64,000 nt of DNA from Sphingobacterium sp. SYP-B4668 (lineage in GTDB: Bacteria; Bacteroidota; Bacteroidia; Sphingobacteriales; Sphingobacteriaceae), in assembly GCF_027627455.1 (NCBI RefSeq), contig NZ_CP115483.1, forward strand, positions 2,232,001 through 2,296,000, given 5' to 3'. Of this stretch, positions 36,484 to 46,090 are shown piece after piece. The position numbers and the translations under genes are program-made. The notes beneath the pieces are model-generated. The model made no database searches and was not told where the DNA came from. It was given only the letters and a program-made list of their open reading frames with translations. Every line of letters starts with the position of its first letter. Position 1 is the stretch's first letter.

Positions 36484-37644
36484 ATGATAAACAGATTCAG
36501 ACTTATAGGGATAATGGGTGTTATTGGCATCTTGGTAGCTTGTCAGCAGCCAGGAACTCCCAAGAGCCAGTATGACACTTCAACAAGTGTAAAAATGGAC
36601 AGTGCGACATTTGCGGGAAAAGTGGATGGGAAGGACGTTCATTTATATGAATTGAAGAACAAAAATGGGGTACAAGCCTATTTTACAAATTTTGGCGCGC
36701 GGATAGTTGGTCTATGGGTCCCTGATAAGGACGGCAATTTGTGTGATGTTGTATTGGGTTTTACAAAGGCTGCAGATTACCACAATCCCAAAGAACCGTA
36801 TTTCGGTACCATCGTGGGACCGTTCGGCAACCGGATTGCCAAAGGAACTTTCAAATTGGACGGGCAAACCTATAATCTTCCGATAAACAATGGTGTTAAT
36901 ACACTACATGGAGGTTTCAAAGGTGTGCATTTTGCTAATTGGTCTGTAAAGTCCAGTGACGAATCTTCCATTACATTTGCCTATACACTCGCTGATAAAG
37001 CAGAGGGTTTTCCAGGCAATATTGCCATGGAGGTTACCTATACGTTGAATGATCAAAATGAGTTGATGATATCCTATCAAGCACAATCAGATAAAAAGAC
37101 GGTCATCAATTTGACTAATCATGCATATTTCAATTTGAATGGTGAGGGAAGCGGAACGATTTTAGATCACCAAATGCAAATATTTGCCGATCGATTTACA
37201 CCGGTGGATAGTACATTGATTCCAACAGGAGAACTAAAACAAGTGCAGGGTAGCGCCTTCGATTTTACATCGGTAAAAACTATTGGTCAGGATATTAATG
37301 CAGATGACCAGCAGCTTACCTACGGAAAGGGGTACGATCACAATTTTGTGCTGAGTAAACAAACAGAAGGAGAGTGGTACAAGGCTGCCCATGTAGTGGG
37401 GGATAAATCAGGAATCGTCATGGATATACTGACACAGGAGCCAGGTATTCAGTTTTATAGTGGTAATTTTATGAATGAGCTGGTGCAGTTGAAAAATGGA
37501 ACAAAAGACTCCTTCCGGACAGGTTTTTGTTTGGAACCGCAACATTTTCCAGATTCACCAAACCAGCCCAGCTTTCCATCTACGGAGCTAAATCCTGGAC
37601 AGGTCTATCAAACCAAATCCCTGTATAGATTCTCAGTAAAATAG
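36484..37644 (+). CDS. galM: Aldose 1-epimerase (mutarotase), lipoprotein
   Basis: A 386-residue galactose-mutarotase-type enzyme with lipoprotein signal ILVAC (Cys 20). Family blocks are present: FGNRIAKGTF, NNGVNTLHGGFKG (His), NLTNHAYFNLNGEG (catalytic His), GYDHNFVL and FCLEPQHFPDSPN (catalytic Glu near 359). It interconverts alpha and beta anomers of aldoses such as galactose or arabinose, here on the periplasmic/cell-surface side. It opens the rightward PUL genes but ends with its own terminator, so it is a separate transcript. Confidence 0.92.
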   Translation: MINRFRLIGIMGVIGILVACQQPGTPKSQYDTSTSVKMDSATFAGKVDGKDVHLYELKNKNGVQAYFTNFGARIVGLWVPDKDGNLCDVVLGFTKAADYHNPKEPYFGTIVGPFGNRIAKGTFKLDGQTYNLPINNGVNTLHGGFKGVHFANWSVKSSDESSITFAYTLADKAEGFPGNIAMEVTYTLNDQNELMISYQAQSDKKTVINLTNHAYFNLNGEGSGTILDHQMQIFADRFTPVDSTLIPTGELKQVQGSAFDFTSVKTIGQDINADDQQLTYGKGYDHNFVLSKQTEGEWYKAAHVVGDKSGIVMDILTQEPGIQFYSGNFMNELVQLKNGTKDSFRTGFCLEPQHFPDSPNQPSFPSTELNPGQVYQTKSLYRFSVK

Positions 37645-37674
37645 GACATATTATCAACGGTAGGTTGAGGAAGG

Positions 37675-37706
37675 TGCAATTTTGTAACTAGAAATTGCAT
37701 TTTTTT
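37675..37706 (+). terminator. Terminator after galM
   Basis: Inverted repeat TGCAATTT (37675-37682) and AAATTGCA (37692-37699), followed by eight T residues. Confidence 0.75.
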
Positions 37707-37857
37707 CTAAAAAGAGCGGCATTTGAAGAATAGTACGGCAAATCTAGCTACAACAAAGGGTGGTATTGACTCGCGAGTTGAAGTATTGAAAGAATTGATG
37801 TAATTGTATACAGTTACTGTTTTTACAATACTTTGGATTGATTCAAAAGAACAGATT
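37707..37857. other. Upstream part of the galM to GH127 intergenic region
   Basis: No gene seen. This is the left part of a 398-base gap that also holds the galM terminator and the PUL promoter. It contains TTGTATACAG at 37804-37813, similar to the palindrome upstream of galM. Confidence 0.45.
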
Positions 37858-37919
37858 ATTGAGATAATTCGACAGGTTTGTAAGGTGTACATACCTTATT
37901 TTTGGGTAATCAATTATAG
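37858..37919 (+). promoter_or_regulatory. Composite PUL promoter, copy A (before the GH127 gene)
   Basis: In order: ATTGAGATAATTCGA (37858-37872), a TTTG at 37877-37880, the -7 box TATTTTTG (37897-37904), and TAATCAATTATAG (37907-37919) at the expected transcription start. Copy B at 46091-46152 has the same 15-mer and 13-mer at the same distance (49 nt start to start) and a -7 box at the same offset of 39 nt. The 15-mer is placed like an activator site adjoining the -33 region. The GH127 ATG is about 130 nt downstream. Confidence 0.8.
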
Positions 37920-38042
37920 CATTATATTCCCTTATAGATATAACGAGATTATAGAAATCTTTCAAGTCTATGAAAAGATATCAATTGTCATCGGGAAATA
38001 GGCTCTACTCAATCAGAGTTTCAATAAACACACCGTAAAAAA

Positions 38043-40091
38043 ATGAAGATAAAAAAAATTGGATTATTAGTAAGTTTTGTGGTTTTGTGGTCTTCTAGCC
38101 ATGCCCAAATAGGGAGCGTAACGGGAGTAGATCAACTCCCTATGGATTCCAAAAGTTCAAATTATATCAACAATAGGCTTCCATTGAAGCAAAATGCATT
38201 GATAAAATTGCCTGTGGGAAGTATTGTACCACATGGTTGGCTTGGTCAATACTTAACATTACAAAAAGAAGGATTGACGGGACACCTAGGTGAAATCAGT
38301 GCTTGGCTTTCGAAGAAAAACAATGCGTGGCTCAGTTCGGACGGAAAGGGAGACTACGGTTGGGAGGAAGTCCCTTATTGGCTGAAAGGTTACGCCAATA
38401 TGGGGTATATCCTTAAGGATCCGAAAATTATTGAAGAGTCCAAAGTCTGGTTGGAAGGCGCAATTCGGAGCCAACGACCAGATGGTTATTTTGGTCCGCT
38501 AATTCTACGACACAATAAGCCTGATCTCTGGGGTAATATGATTATGCTCTGGTGCTTACAATCTTACTATGAATACAGTTCTGATGCGCGAGTGCTAGAT
38601 CTGATGACTAAATATTTCAAATGGCAATTGAACTTGCCAGATAGTTTCTTCTTAAAGGATTATTGGGAAAATAGCCGAGGTGGAGATAATCTTCTATCCG
38701 TATATTGGCTTTACAACCGTACCAAAGGTAATGAGTGGTTGATGGAATTAGCAGACAAAATCCATCGTAACACAGCTAATTGGAGGCAAACCGACGATTT
38801 GCCGAATTGGCACAACGTAAATGTTGCACAGTGCTTTCGGGAGCCTGCTACTTATTACTTGAAAAGCCATGTTGCTGCCGATTTGAAAGCTACTTATGAC
38901 AATTTTCACTACGTGCGACAGGTTTTTGGTCAGGTGCCAGGGGGGATGTTTGGTGCCGATGAAAATGCTAGACCCGGATATACAGATCCAAGACAAGGAG
39001 TAGAAACTTGTGGAATGGTAGAGCAGATGGCTTCAAATGAAATATTACTTGGTATTACTGGAGATCCATTTTGGGCCGATCATGCCGAAGAGGTGGCCTT
39101 TAATACTTATCCTGCTGCAGTGACTGCTGACTTTAGGGCTTTACGCTACATCACAAGTCCGAATATGAGCATCAGTGATAGCCACAACCACGCACCAGGT
39201 ATTGACAACAGTGGCCCATTTTTAATGATGAATCCTTTTAGTTCGCGTTGTTGCCAACACAACCACAGTCAAGGATGGCCTTATTATGCTGAGCACTTAT
39301 ATATGGGCACTAATGACAATGGGATTGCGGCAGTCTTGTATGCAGCGTCACAGGCGACTATACAAGTAGGCGATAATCAGACGGTCGGAATTGAACAGAT
39401 AACCAACTATCCTTTTGAAGAGACTGTCTCGTTTAAGATATCAATGTCTTCCAATAGCGTAGATTTTCCACTTTACTTACGTGTCCCAGCTTGGACCAAA
39501 GGATACGAGCTCAAGATCAACGGAAAAGTGGTAGAGGTGGCTACTCCGAGTAAGTATATCAAGATTGCACGGAAGTGGAAAGATGGCGACAGAGTAGAAT
39601 TGAGTATGCCCATGACGATAGAACTAAAGCAATGGACAGCTAACAGCAATTCAGTGAGTATCAATAGAGGTCCGTTAACCTACGCACTGAAAATCAAAGA
39701 AAACTATGTACAACAAAGTAGTAAAACCTCTGCTATTGGAGATTCCAAATGGCAGGAATCTGCGGATCCAGATAAATGGCCTTCTTTTGAGATTCTTCCC
39801 GCTAGTGAATGGAATTACGGATTACTGCAAGATCAATTGCGTGATGTCAGTAAATTGAAAGTTGTCAAACGCGAATGGCCTAAGGATTCATTTCCTTTTG
39901 AAGCCAATGCTGTCCCAATCTCCATTATTGCAAAAGCAAAGAAAATCGACGGATGGAGTATTGATGAACATGGGTTGACAGGCTTTTTACCAGTTAGCCC
40001 CATAGAGAGTAAAGAAGCCATAACTGAGGTCGAGCTGATTCCAATGGGGGCAGCACGATTAAGGATATCGGCATTTCCAGTAGTAAAATAA
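38043..40091 (+). CDS. GH127-family (DUF1680) glycoside hydrolase, secreted
   Basis: A 682-residue protein with a signal peptide (MKIKKIGLLV..., cleaved near SSHAQ, residue 22). The (alpha/alpha)6 barrel of the DUF1680/GH127 family is followed by beta-sandwich domains. GH127 uses a zinc-bound cysteine as nucleophile; the corresponding residues can be seen: E321 and C323 in VETCGMVEQ, and C403-C404 in SSRCCQHNH. Characterised members are beta-L-arabinofuranosidases, and others in GH127-related families act on other sugars, so specificity is open. It is the first gene after the copy A promoter. Confidence 0.88.
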   Translation: MKIKKIGLLVSFVVLWSSSHAQIGSVTGVDQLPMDSKSSNYINNRLPLKQNALIKLPVGSIVPHGWLGQYLTLQKEGLTGHLGEISAWLSKKNNAWLSSDGKGDYGWEEVPYWLKGYANMGYILKDPKIIEESKVWLEGAIRSQRPDGYFGPLILRHNKPDLWGNMIMLWCLQSYYEYSSDARVLDLMTKYFKWQLNLPDSFFLKDYWENSRGGDNLLSVYWLYNRTKGNEWLMELADKIHRNTANWRQTDDLPNWHNVNVAQCFREPATYYLKSHVAADLKATYDNFHYVRQVFGQVPGGMFGADENARPGYTDPRQGVETCGMVEQMASNEILLGITGDPFWADHAEEVAFNTYPAAVTADFRALRYITSPNMSISDSHNHAPGIDNSGPFLMMNPFSSRCCQHNHSQGWPYYAEHLYMGTNDNGIAAVLYAASQATIQVGDNQTVGIEQITNYPFEETVSFKISMSSNSVDFPLYLRVPAWTKGYELKINGKVVEVATPSKYIKIARKWKDGDRVELSMPMTIELKQWTANSNSVSINRGPLTYALKIKENYVQQSSKTSAIGDSKWQESADPDKWPSFEILPASEWNYGLLQDQLRDVSKLKVVKREWPKDSFPFEANAVPISIIAKAKKIDGWSIDEHGLTGFLPVSPIESKEAITEVELIPMGAARLRISAFPVVK

Positions 40092-40123
40092 AATTGACAA
40101 ATATACTAAAGACTAAAGCTTTT

Positions 40124-41971
40124 ATGATGATGAAGAAAACCCTATTAGTTGCCAGCTTACTGATGGCTACACAACTGAATTTTGCACAGGACTGGAAACC
40201 AGCCGGTACGCGTATTTTGACATCTTGGGGGGAGAATGTGAATGTAAAAAAACCGCATGCAGAGTATCCAAGACCCCAATTGATCCGAACTGATAATTGG
40301 CAAAATCTAAATGGATTATGGAAATATGCGATCACAAGTGCCGCTACGTCCGAAATTCCCAACCAGTGGGATGGTGACATTTTAGTCCCTTTTGCAGTCG
40401 AATCAGCCTTGTCGGGCGTGGGAAAAGAAGTGGGCAAAGATAAGGCATTGTGGTACAACAATACCATTACCTTGGATAAAGCCGTAAATAAAAACAAAGT
40501 GCTTCTGCATTTTGGTGCTGTAGATTGGCAGTGTGATGTATTTGTCAATAATAAATTGGTCGGAAGACATGAAGGGGGGTTCGATCCGTTTTCAATGGAT
40601 ATCTCCGCTTTCTTGAAGAAGGGTAATAAGCAGGATGTAGCTATCCGAGTATGGGACCCAACTGATGATGGTCCCCAGCCGCGAGGTAAACAAATAAAGA
40701 ATCCTCATGGTATATGGTATACACCTGTGACCGGTATATGGCAGACGGTGTGGGTTGAAAGTGTCCCGCAGACATATATTGCGAGTACAAAGCACACGCC
40801 GCAATTGGATAAAGGCAGCTTATCTTTTGAGGCTATGATTGAAGAAGGTCAAGCTGGCGATCAGATAAAAGTGAGAGCTTTGGACGGTAATAAGGTTATA
40901 CAGGAGCAATCTGGTGAACCTAACAGTTCCTTTGAAATTTCTGTACCTGCAGCACAAGCTTGGTCTCCTACCAATCCAAAGTTGTATGATTTGGAGATTC
41001 AATTGATTCGCAAGGGAAAAGTAATCGATCAAGTGAAAAGCTATTTTGCTATGCGTAAAATCTCTATGCAAAAAGATCAGCAGGGAATCCAACGGTTGAT
41101 GCTGAACAACGAATTTGTATTTCAATATGGACCGTTGGATCAGGGGTGGTGGCCAGATGGTCTTCATACGGCACCTTCGGATGAAGCTTTGAAATATGAT
41201 ATCATCAAAACTAAAGATATGGGTTTCAATATGATACGTAAGCATATTAAGGTTGAGCCAGCCCGTTGGTACCGTCACTGCGATAGTATTGGCATGTTGG
41301 TGTGGCAAGATATGCCTAGTGGAGATTTAGGTGGAAATCACTGGGATATGCAACCCGGTAAGATATCGGCGGGCAACCGTGATAAGGAACGTTCTGCAGT
41401 ATCAGAAGGTTATTACAGAAAAGAATGGAAAGCTATAATGGAAGTCTTGCATAACTTTCCAAGTATCGTGATGTGGGTGCCGTTCAATGAAGCTTGGGGA
41501 CAATTTAAGACTAAGGAAATTACCGAATGGACGATTGCAAAGGACCCTTCCCGACTTGTAAATAGCGCTAGTGGAGGCAACTTTATGGAGACGGGACACA
41601 TTCTGGATATTCACAACTACCCTGATGCTGCGATGCCCGACCCATCTTTGTTTGGTGCGCATCAAGTATTGGCGCTTGGCGAATTTGGAGGTCTAGGTCT
41701 CCCTGTTGAAGGACACTCTTGGCAACAAAAAGATAATTGGGGATACCAAAGCTTTAAAAATAGTACAGAATTACTAGATCGCTATAAGAAACTCATACAC
41801 GATCTGAATCGATTGATACCAATGGGACTATCGGCAGCAGTGTATACACAAACTACGGATGTGGAAGTTGAAACTAATGGGTTGATGACGTATGATCGAA
41901 AAGTGATGAAGATGTCTGAAAAGGAGTTAAACAACTTACATCAACCGCTCTATAAGGTCCCAGTAAAATAG
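40124..41971 (+). CDS. GH2-family glycoside hydrolase, secreted
   Basis: The start is one of three tandem ATG codons at 40124-40132; an upstream TTG frame is unneeded. The signal peptide ends near NFAQD. Domains follow the GH2 order: sugar-binding jelly roll (LNGLWKYAI, then VDWQCDVFVNNKLVGRHEGGFDPF in pieces), immunoglobulin-like domain, TIM barrel. The acid/base E456 (VPFNEAWGQ) and nucleophile E520 (LALGEFGGLG) are both present. Length 615 is short for GH2 beta-galactosidases, like the compact Bacteroidota enzymes. It starts 32 nt after the GH127 stop, so is in the same operon. Substrate may be a beta-galactoside, glucuronide or other. Confidence 0.9.
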   Translation: MMMKKTLLVASLLMATQLNFAQDWKPAGTRILTSWGENVNVKKPHAEYPRPQLIRTDNWQNLNGLWKYAITSAATSEIPNQWDGDILVPFAVESALSGVGKEVGKDKALWYNNTITLDKAVNKNKVLLHFGAVDWQCDVFVNNKLVGRHEGGFDPFSMDISAFLKKGNKQDVAIRVWDPTDDGPQPRGKQIKNPHGIWYTPVTGIWQTVWVESVPQTYIASTKHTPQLDKGSLSFEAMIEEGQAGDQIKVRALDGNKVIQEQSGEPNSSFEISVPAAQAWSPTNPKLYDLEIQLIRKGKVIDQVKSYFAMRKISMQKDQQGIQRLMLNNEFVFQYGPLDQGWWPDGLHTAPSDEALKYDIIKTKDMGFNMIRKHIKVEPARWYRHCDSIGMLVWQDMPSGDLGGNHWDMQPGKISAGNRDKERSAVSEGYYRKEWKAIMEVLHNFPSIVMWVPFNEAWGQFKTKEITEWTIAKDPSRLVNSASGGNFMETGHILDIHNYPDAAMPDPSLFGAHQVLALGEFGGLGLPVEGHSWQQKDNWGYQSFKNSTELLDRYKKLIHDLNRLIPMGLSAAVYTQTTDVEVETNGLMTYDRKVMKMSEKELNNLHQPLYKVPVK

Positions 41972-41978
41972 AGTTGAA

Positions 41979-42024
41979 GAATCCGTGTTTTCTTGCTGCT
42001 AGATTGGCAAGAAAGCACGGATTC
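41979..42024 (+). other. Long intercistronic hairpin between the GH2 and glutaminase-family genes
   Basis: GAATCCGTGTTTTCTTGC (41979-41996) and GCAAGAAAGCACGGATTC (42007-42024) pair over 18 positions with a single G-U, closing a 10-nt loop. There is no T run after it, so it is unlikely to be a simple terminator. It may stabilise the upstream mRNA or reduce read-through to the next genes. Confidence 0.65.
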
Positions 42025-42079
42025 TCTATCATGGTTAATAATACCATTTCTCAATAGTTTCCATTTTTTATAATTTATA

Positions 42080-44551
42080 ATGAACTTAAAATTCTTAGTA
42101 GCTGTAGCCGTTTTTTGTCAATCGTTTTCACTTTATGGGCAGGAAAGACCGTATAAAAATGATTTGCGGGCTCCAGCATTCCCGTTGGTCACTATCGATC
42201 CGAACACCAGTGCATGGTCATATAGTAATGAATTGTACGGTGATGCAGTGCGCCATTGGTCGGGCAAATCCTTTCCTTTGTTGGGTGTTATCAAAGTTGA
42301 TGGCAAGTCCTACCGTTTTTTAGGAAAGGAAGAAGTCGAATTAGAACCTATTGCGAAAGTGGGCGTACATGAACGTTGGAGTGCCCCGTATACTGAGCGA
42401 GAACCTTCTGCTGACTGGACTAAATTGTCATTTGATGATTCGGAGTGGAGCTCAGGAGTTGCACCTTTCGGTACAAAAGACAAAGAACCGAATGTGAATA
42501 CAGATTGGCAACAATCCAAAATCTGGATCCGCAGAGCTGTGGACCTGAATGAAGATCTTGTCGGTAAATCTGTCTATCTGGAATTTACGCATGATGACGA
42601 TGCCATTATATACGTAAATGGGATTGAAGTCGCTAATACAGGTAATGCGACTGGTAAGGCCTCCCGTGTGAAGCTTTCGGCAGACGTGGTCAAGACCTTA
42701 AAAAAGGGAAAGAATATTATTGCTGGCTATTGCTATAATAGAGTAGCTAATGGATTTTTTGATTTTGGTTTGTTCTTGGAGAAAGAGGGGACCACACATT
42801 TTGAACAGGTTGCTAAGCAGGAGTCGGTTGATGTTCAAGCAACGCAGACGCATTATAGTTTCGACTGTGGAGCCGTGCGATTAAAGGTTACGTTTAGTGC
42901 ACCTATGTTTTTGGACAATCTGGAGTTGACTTCTAGACCGGTTAATTACATGAGCTATCAAGTGGAATCGAAGGATGGTAAGAAACACCAAATCCAATTA
43001 TATTTGGAAGCTGCGCCAAATTGGGCCTTAAACTCTCCCCTTCAGGATGCAGAAAGTAGTACATTTAAGAATGGCGCTCTTCGGTTTGTGAAGACAGGAA
43101 GTAAGAGCCAACAGATTTTAGGAAGTAAGGGGGATGATATTCGCATTGATTGGGGTTATTTTTACATGGCATCTAACCAACAAAATACACAGGCTATGGT
43201 GGGGAACAGCCACCAATTGAGGAGAAATTTCTTAACAGGGCAGAAGGGGACAACTTCAACCAGTACAGGTAGACAATTGGCACTGATTCAAACTTTTGAT
43301 GTGTCCAGAACTTACCAAGATAAGGTACTTCTGGGGTATGATGATATCTATTCTATTCAATATTTTGGTGACAATCTACGTCCGTATTGGAATGAAAAAG
43401 GGAATAGCTCAATCGAAAAACAATTTGAACTGGCCCATAAGGAATATGCACAATTGTTAAAAGCCTGTGATCGTTTCGATGCGGAGCTGATGCAAAAAGC
43501 AATAGCGGTAGGCGGGACGGAATACGCTTCTTTATGTGCGTTGGCTTATAGGCAGGCGATTGCAGCTCACAAATTGGTAAAAGCGCCGAACGGCGACCTA
43601 TTATTGCTGTCCAAAGAAAATGATAGTAACGGCTCAATCGGTACGGTGGATGTAACTTACCCTTCGGCACCTTTGTTTTTGTATTATAATCCGGAGTTGG
43701 CAAAGGCATTGATGAATTTTATCTTTTACTATAGTGAGAGTAATAAGTGGACTAAGCCTTTTGCCGCGCATGACGTAGGTACATACCCGCTAGCTAATGG
43801 ACAGACGTATGGAGGTGATATGCCAGTGGAGGAATCTGGTAATATGCTTATTTTGACGTATGCTGTTGCGAAAACGGAAGGCAACGCTGACTATGCCAAG
43901 AAGCATTGGAAAGTATTGACCACATGGGCGGACTACTTAGTGGATAAGGGATTAGATCCCGAAAATCAATTGTGTACGGATGACTTTGCGGGACACTTTG
44001 CCCACAATGCGAACTTGTCGATTAAAGCAATTCTGGGAATTGCCTCCTACGGTTATCTAGCCGAGATGCAGGGGGATACGCAAACAGGTGGAAGGTATAT
44101 AGCTAAGGCAAGAGAGATGGCTAAAAAGTGGAAAGAAATGGCAAAGGATGGCGATCACTACAAATTAACGTTTGATAAATCTGGTACTTGGAGCCAGAAG
44201 TATAATATGGTATGGGACAAATTGTTGAAGATGAAAATCTTTGATGAGGATATTCGAAGTACTGAAATCGCCTATTATCTGACTAAGCAAAATATCTATG
44301 GCCTACCTTTGGATAATCGTCAACCCTATACCAAGACGGACTGGATAACTTGGACAGCAACAATGGCTGATGATAAGCAAACTTTCGAACGCTTTATCTC
44401 TCCAGTATATCGTTTTATGAATGAGACTGTTGACCGCGTGCCGATGTCCGATTGGACATTCACGGATAGACCCAAGCGATCGGGATTTAAAGCAAGATCT
44501 GTAGTAGGGGGATATTTCATCAAAATGTTGGAGTCAAAATTAGAAAAATAG
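42080..44551 (+). CDS. Glutaminase-A-family secreted protein (DUF4964/DUF5127/DUF4965/DUF1793 type) with inserted jelly-roll domain
   Basis: An 823-residue exported protein (signal ends near LYGQE, residue 21). The start RAPAFPLVTIDPNTSAWS is the DUF4964 hallmark. An inserted jelly-roll, about residues 97-235 (ADWTKLSFDDSEWSSG, HDDDAIIYVNGIEVANT), resembles a carbohydrate-binding module. Then come FDCGAVRLKVTFSAPMFLDNL and the glutaminase core (GTVDVTYPSAPLFLYYNPEL, AHDVGTYPLANGQ, DDFAGHFAHNANLSIKAI). The family is named from fungal glutaminase A, but PUL members are probably glycosidases or amidases on glycan. Activity is uncertain. Confidence 0.8.
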   Translation: MNLKFLVAVAVFCQSFSLYGQERPYKNDLRAPAFPLVTIDPNTSAWSYSNELYGDAVRHWSGKSFPLLGVIKVDGKSYRFLGKEEVELEPIAKVGVHERWSAPYTEREPSADWTKLSFDDSEWSSGVAPFGTKDKEPNVNTDWQQSKIWIRRAVDLNEDLVGKSVYLEFTHDDDAIIYVNGIEVANTGNATGKASRVKLSADVVKTLKKGKNIIAGYCYNRVANGFFDFGLFLEKEGTTHFEQVAKQESVDVQATQTHYSFDCGAVRLKVTFSAPMFLDNLELTSRPVNYMSYQVESKDGKKHQIQLYLEAAPNWALNSPLQDAESSTFKNGALRFVKTGSKSQQILGSKGDDIRIDWGYFYMASNQQNTQAMVGNSHQLRRNFLTGQKGTTSTSTGRQLALIQTFDVSRTYQDKVLLGYDDIYSIQYFGDNLRPYWNEKGNSSIEKQFELAHKEYAQLLKACDRFDAELMQKAIAVGGTEYASLCALAYRQAIAAHKLVKAPNGDLLLLSKENDSNGSIGTVDVTYPSAPLFLYYNPELAKALMNFIFYYSESNKWTKPFAAHDVGTYPLANGQTYGGDMPVEESGNMLILTYAVAKTEGNADYAKKHWKVLTTWADYLVDKGLDPENQLCTDDFAGHFAHNANLSIKAILGIASYGYLAEMQGDTQTGGRYIAKAREMAKKWKEMAKDGDHYKLTFDKSGTWSQKYNMVWDKLLKMKIFDEDIRSTEIAYYLTKQNIYGLPLDNRQPYTKTDWITWTATMADDKQTFERFISPVYRFMNETVDRVPMSDWTFTDRPKRSGFKARSVVGGYFIKMLESKLEK

Positions 44552-44561
44552 TCTATTTAAA

Positions 44562-44600
44562 ATGTGAAGGCCTTCTACGGAGACGTGAAGGCCTTTTTTA
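44562..44600 (+). terminator. Terminator after the glutaminase-family gene
   Basis: AAGGCCTT at 44567-44574 and again at 44588-44595 pair as a stem (the repeat is self-complementary), followed by TTTTTT. It separates the GH127-GH2-glutaminase transcript from the acyltransferase gene. Confidence 0.7.
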
Positions 44601-44673
44601 TACTATGGATAACTAAGGCATTTATCCATTCACTAATACGATTCTCTTTAAAAGTACACTTACCTATAGATAT

Positions 44674-45726
44674 ATGATCAACCAATCCAAAAAGCATTTC
44701 GAAATGTTAGATGGGCTAAGGGGTATTGCTGCAATTGCGGTGGTGCTCTTTCATTTTATGGAAATTGCTACTCCAGATTACAGTGATAGTTTTATCCCAC
44801 GTAGTTACTTGGCTGTTGATTTTTTTTTCTGTTTGTCGGGATTTGTCATTGCTTATGCTTATGATGATAGAATCTCCCGTATAGGAATTTCTAAATTTTT
44901 AAAGTTAAGATTAATCCGATTACACCCATTGGTGGTTTTGGGAACCTCTATTGGGCTATTGGCTTTTGTATACGACCCGTTTAGTGATCTTACAAAATCA
45001 TTTAGTCCTCTACAAAAGATAGGAATGTTTCTAAGTGGAATTACCCTAATCCCTTATCCAATCGTACCTCAGCGTTATTTTAATTTGTTTCATTTGAATC
45101 CGCCAACTTGGACACTGTTGTGGGAATATATTGGCAATGCCCTCTATGCAATCGTACTTATTCGGATATCTAAAAAAGTTCTTTGGATTTTAGTTGGTAT
45201 TGGCGCTATTTTACTATGTGCCGTATCTTTACATGCAGGTTATTTGGCGGTAGGCTTTGGGGGTCATGATTTTTTGTCTGGAGGAATTCGACTGTGGTTT
45301 TCCTTTTTGATGGGAATTTTGATCTTTCGATCTCGATGGATGTTGCCCAATATGATGTCATTTACTGTTTTTGCCTGTCTATTATCACTTGTGTTTTTTG
45401 TACCATATTCAGTAGCTTACGGAAAGTTTATCGATCCAATAATTGTTGTTTTCTATTTCCCACTTCTCGTTGCTCTAGGGAATGGCAATCGCCTCTTGCA
45501 GGGAAATAGAATTTGTCGTTTTTTGGGTGATATCTCGTACCCACTTTATATTATTCATTATCCCGCCATATGGATTTTTATGAGCTATGTGGAGAAATTT
45601 AAGCCTGGGATGTTGGAAATGACAGCTATAATCGTAGTAGGTACATTCTTACTCCTGGGATTATCTTATCTTGTGCTACGCAAAATTGACGAACCTGTCC
45701 GAAAGTACTTCCGGGACCGGCTTTAA
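44674..45726 (+). CDS. Acyltransferase-3 family (OafA/YrhL-like) membrane protein
   Basis: A 350-residue integral membrane protein with about ten hydrophobic helices. The N-terminus FEMLDGLRGIAAIAVVLFHFME (in two pieces, residues 9-30) is the family signature, with the conserved His in LFHF, followed by AVDFFFCLSGFVIAYAY and a basic LRLIRLHPL. Such enzymes O-acylate glycans, often with acetyl from acetyl-CoA. It sits within the PUL, after a terminator, and could modify or be incidental to the glycan process. Specificity unknown. Confidence 0.88.
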   Translation: MINQSKKHFEMLDGLRGIAAIAVVLFHFMEIATPDYSDSFIPRSYLAVDFFFCLSGFVIAYAYDDRISRIGISKFLKLRLIRLHPLVVLGTSIGLLAFVYDPFSDLTKSFSPLQKIGMFLSGITLIPYPIVPQRYFNLFHLNPPTWTLLWEYIGNALYAIVLIRISKKVLWILVGIGAILLCAVSLHAGYLAVGFGGHDFLSGGIRLWFSFLMGILIFRSRWMLPNMMSFTVFACLLSLVFFVPYSVAYGKFIDPIIVVFYFPLLVALGNGNRLLQGNRICRFLGDISYPLYIIHYPAIWIFMSYVEKFKPGMLEMTAIIVVGTFLLLGLSYLVLRKIDEPVRKYFRDRL

Positions 45727-46090
45727 CATATAGGGTTTCCGCCACTAGTTCTATACATCTATTGAGACATATACCCCTGTTTCTTTAGAACAATATGTAG
45801 AGTGTAGACTGTACTCAATTTTTTTCCTTTCTCTTTTCTTTACAACCTATTTTTTTTAGGTTGGAAAATACGGCCCAATCTTACTGCCGTATATCATGAA
45901 ATCCCATATATACATCTCAATTTTTTAAATTTTCGTTAATCATATGCTGTACACTTGGATTGTACGTATTTCCTGATGTTTCAATAATTCTCTTGGGTTG
46001 GGCCCAGAAAGGGGGGCTGTAAGATGTCTTAGCGGAAATATATTGGTGAATCGCTTTTATGGTGCTTATTATGATACGAATACGCATACG
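45727..46090. other. Left part of a 1-kb gene-free region before the SusCD operon
   Basis: AT-rich sequence with no gene seen. A short hairpin-like repeat occurs near 45855-45870 (AACCTATTTTTTTTAGGTT), perhaps a terminator for the acyltransferase transcript. Confidence 0.4.

Noticed and set aside
37882..37897. Small palindrome AAGGTGTACATACCTT inside promoter copy A.
   Set aside because: It is absent from copy B at the same position, so it is unlikely to be part of the shared element.
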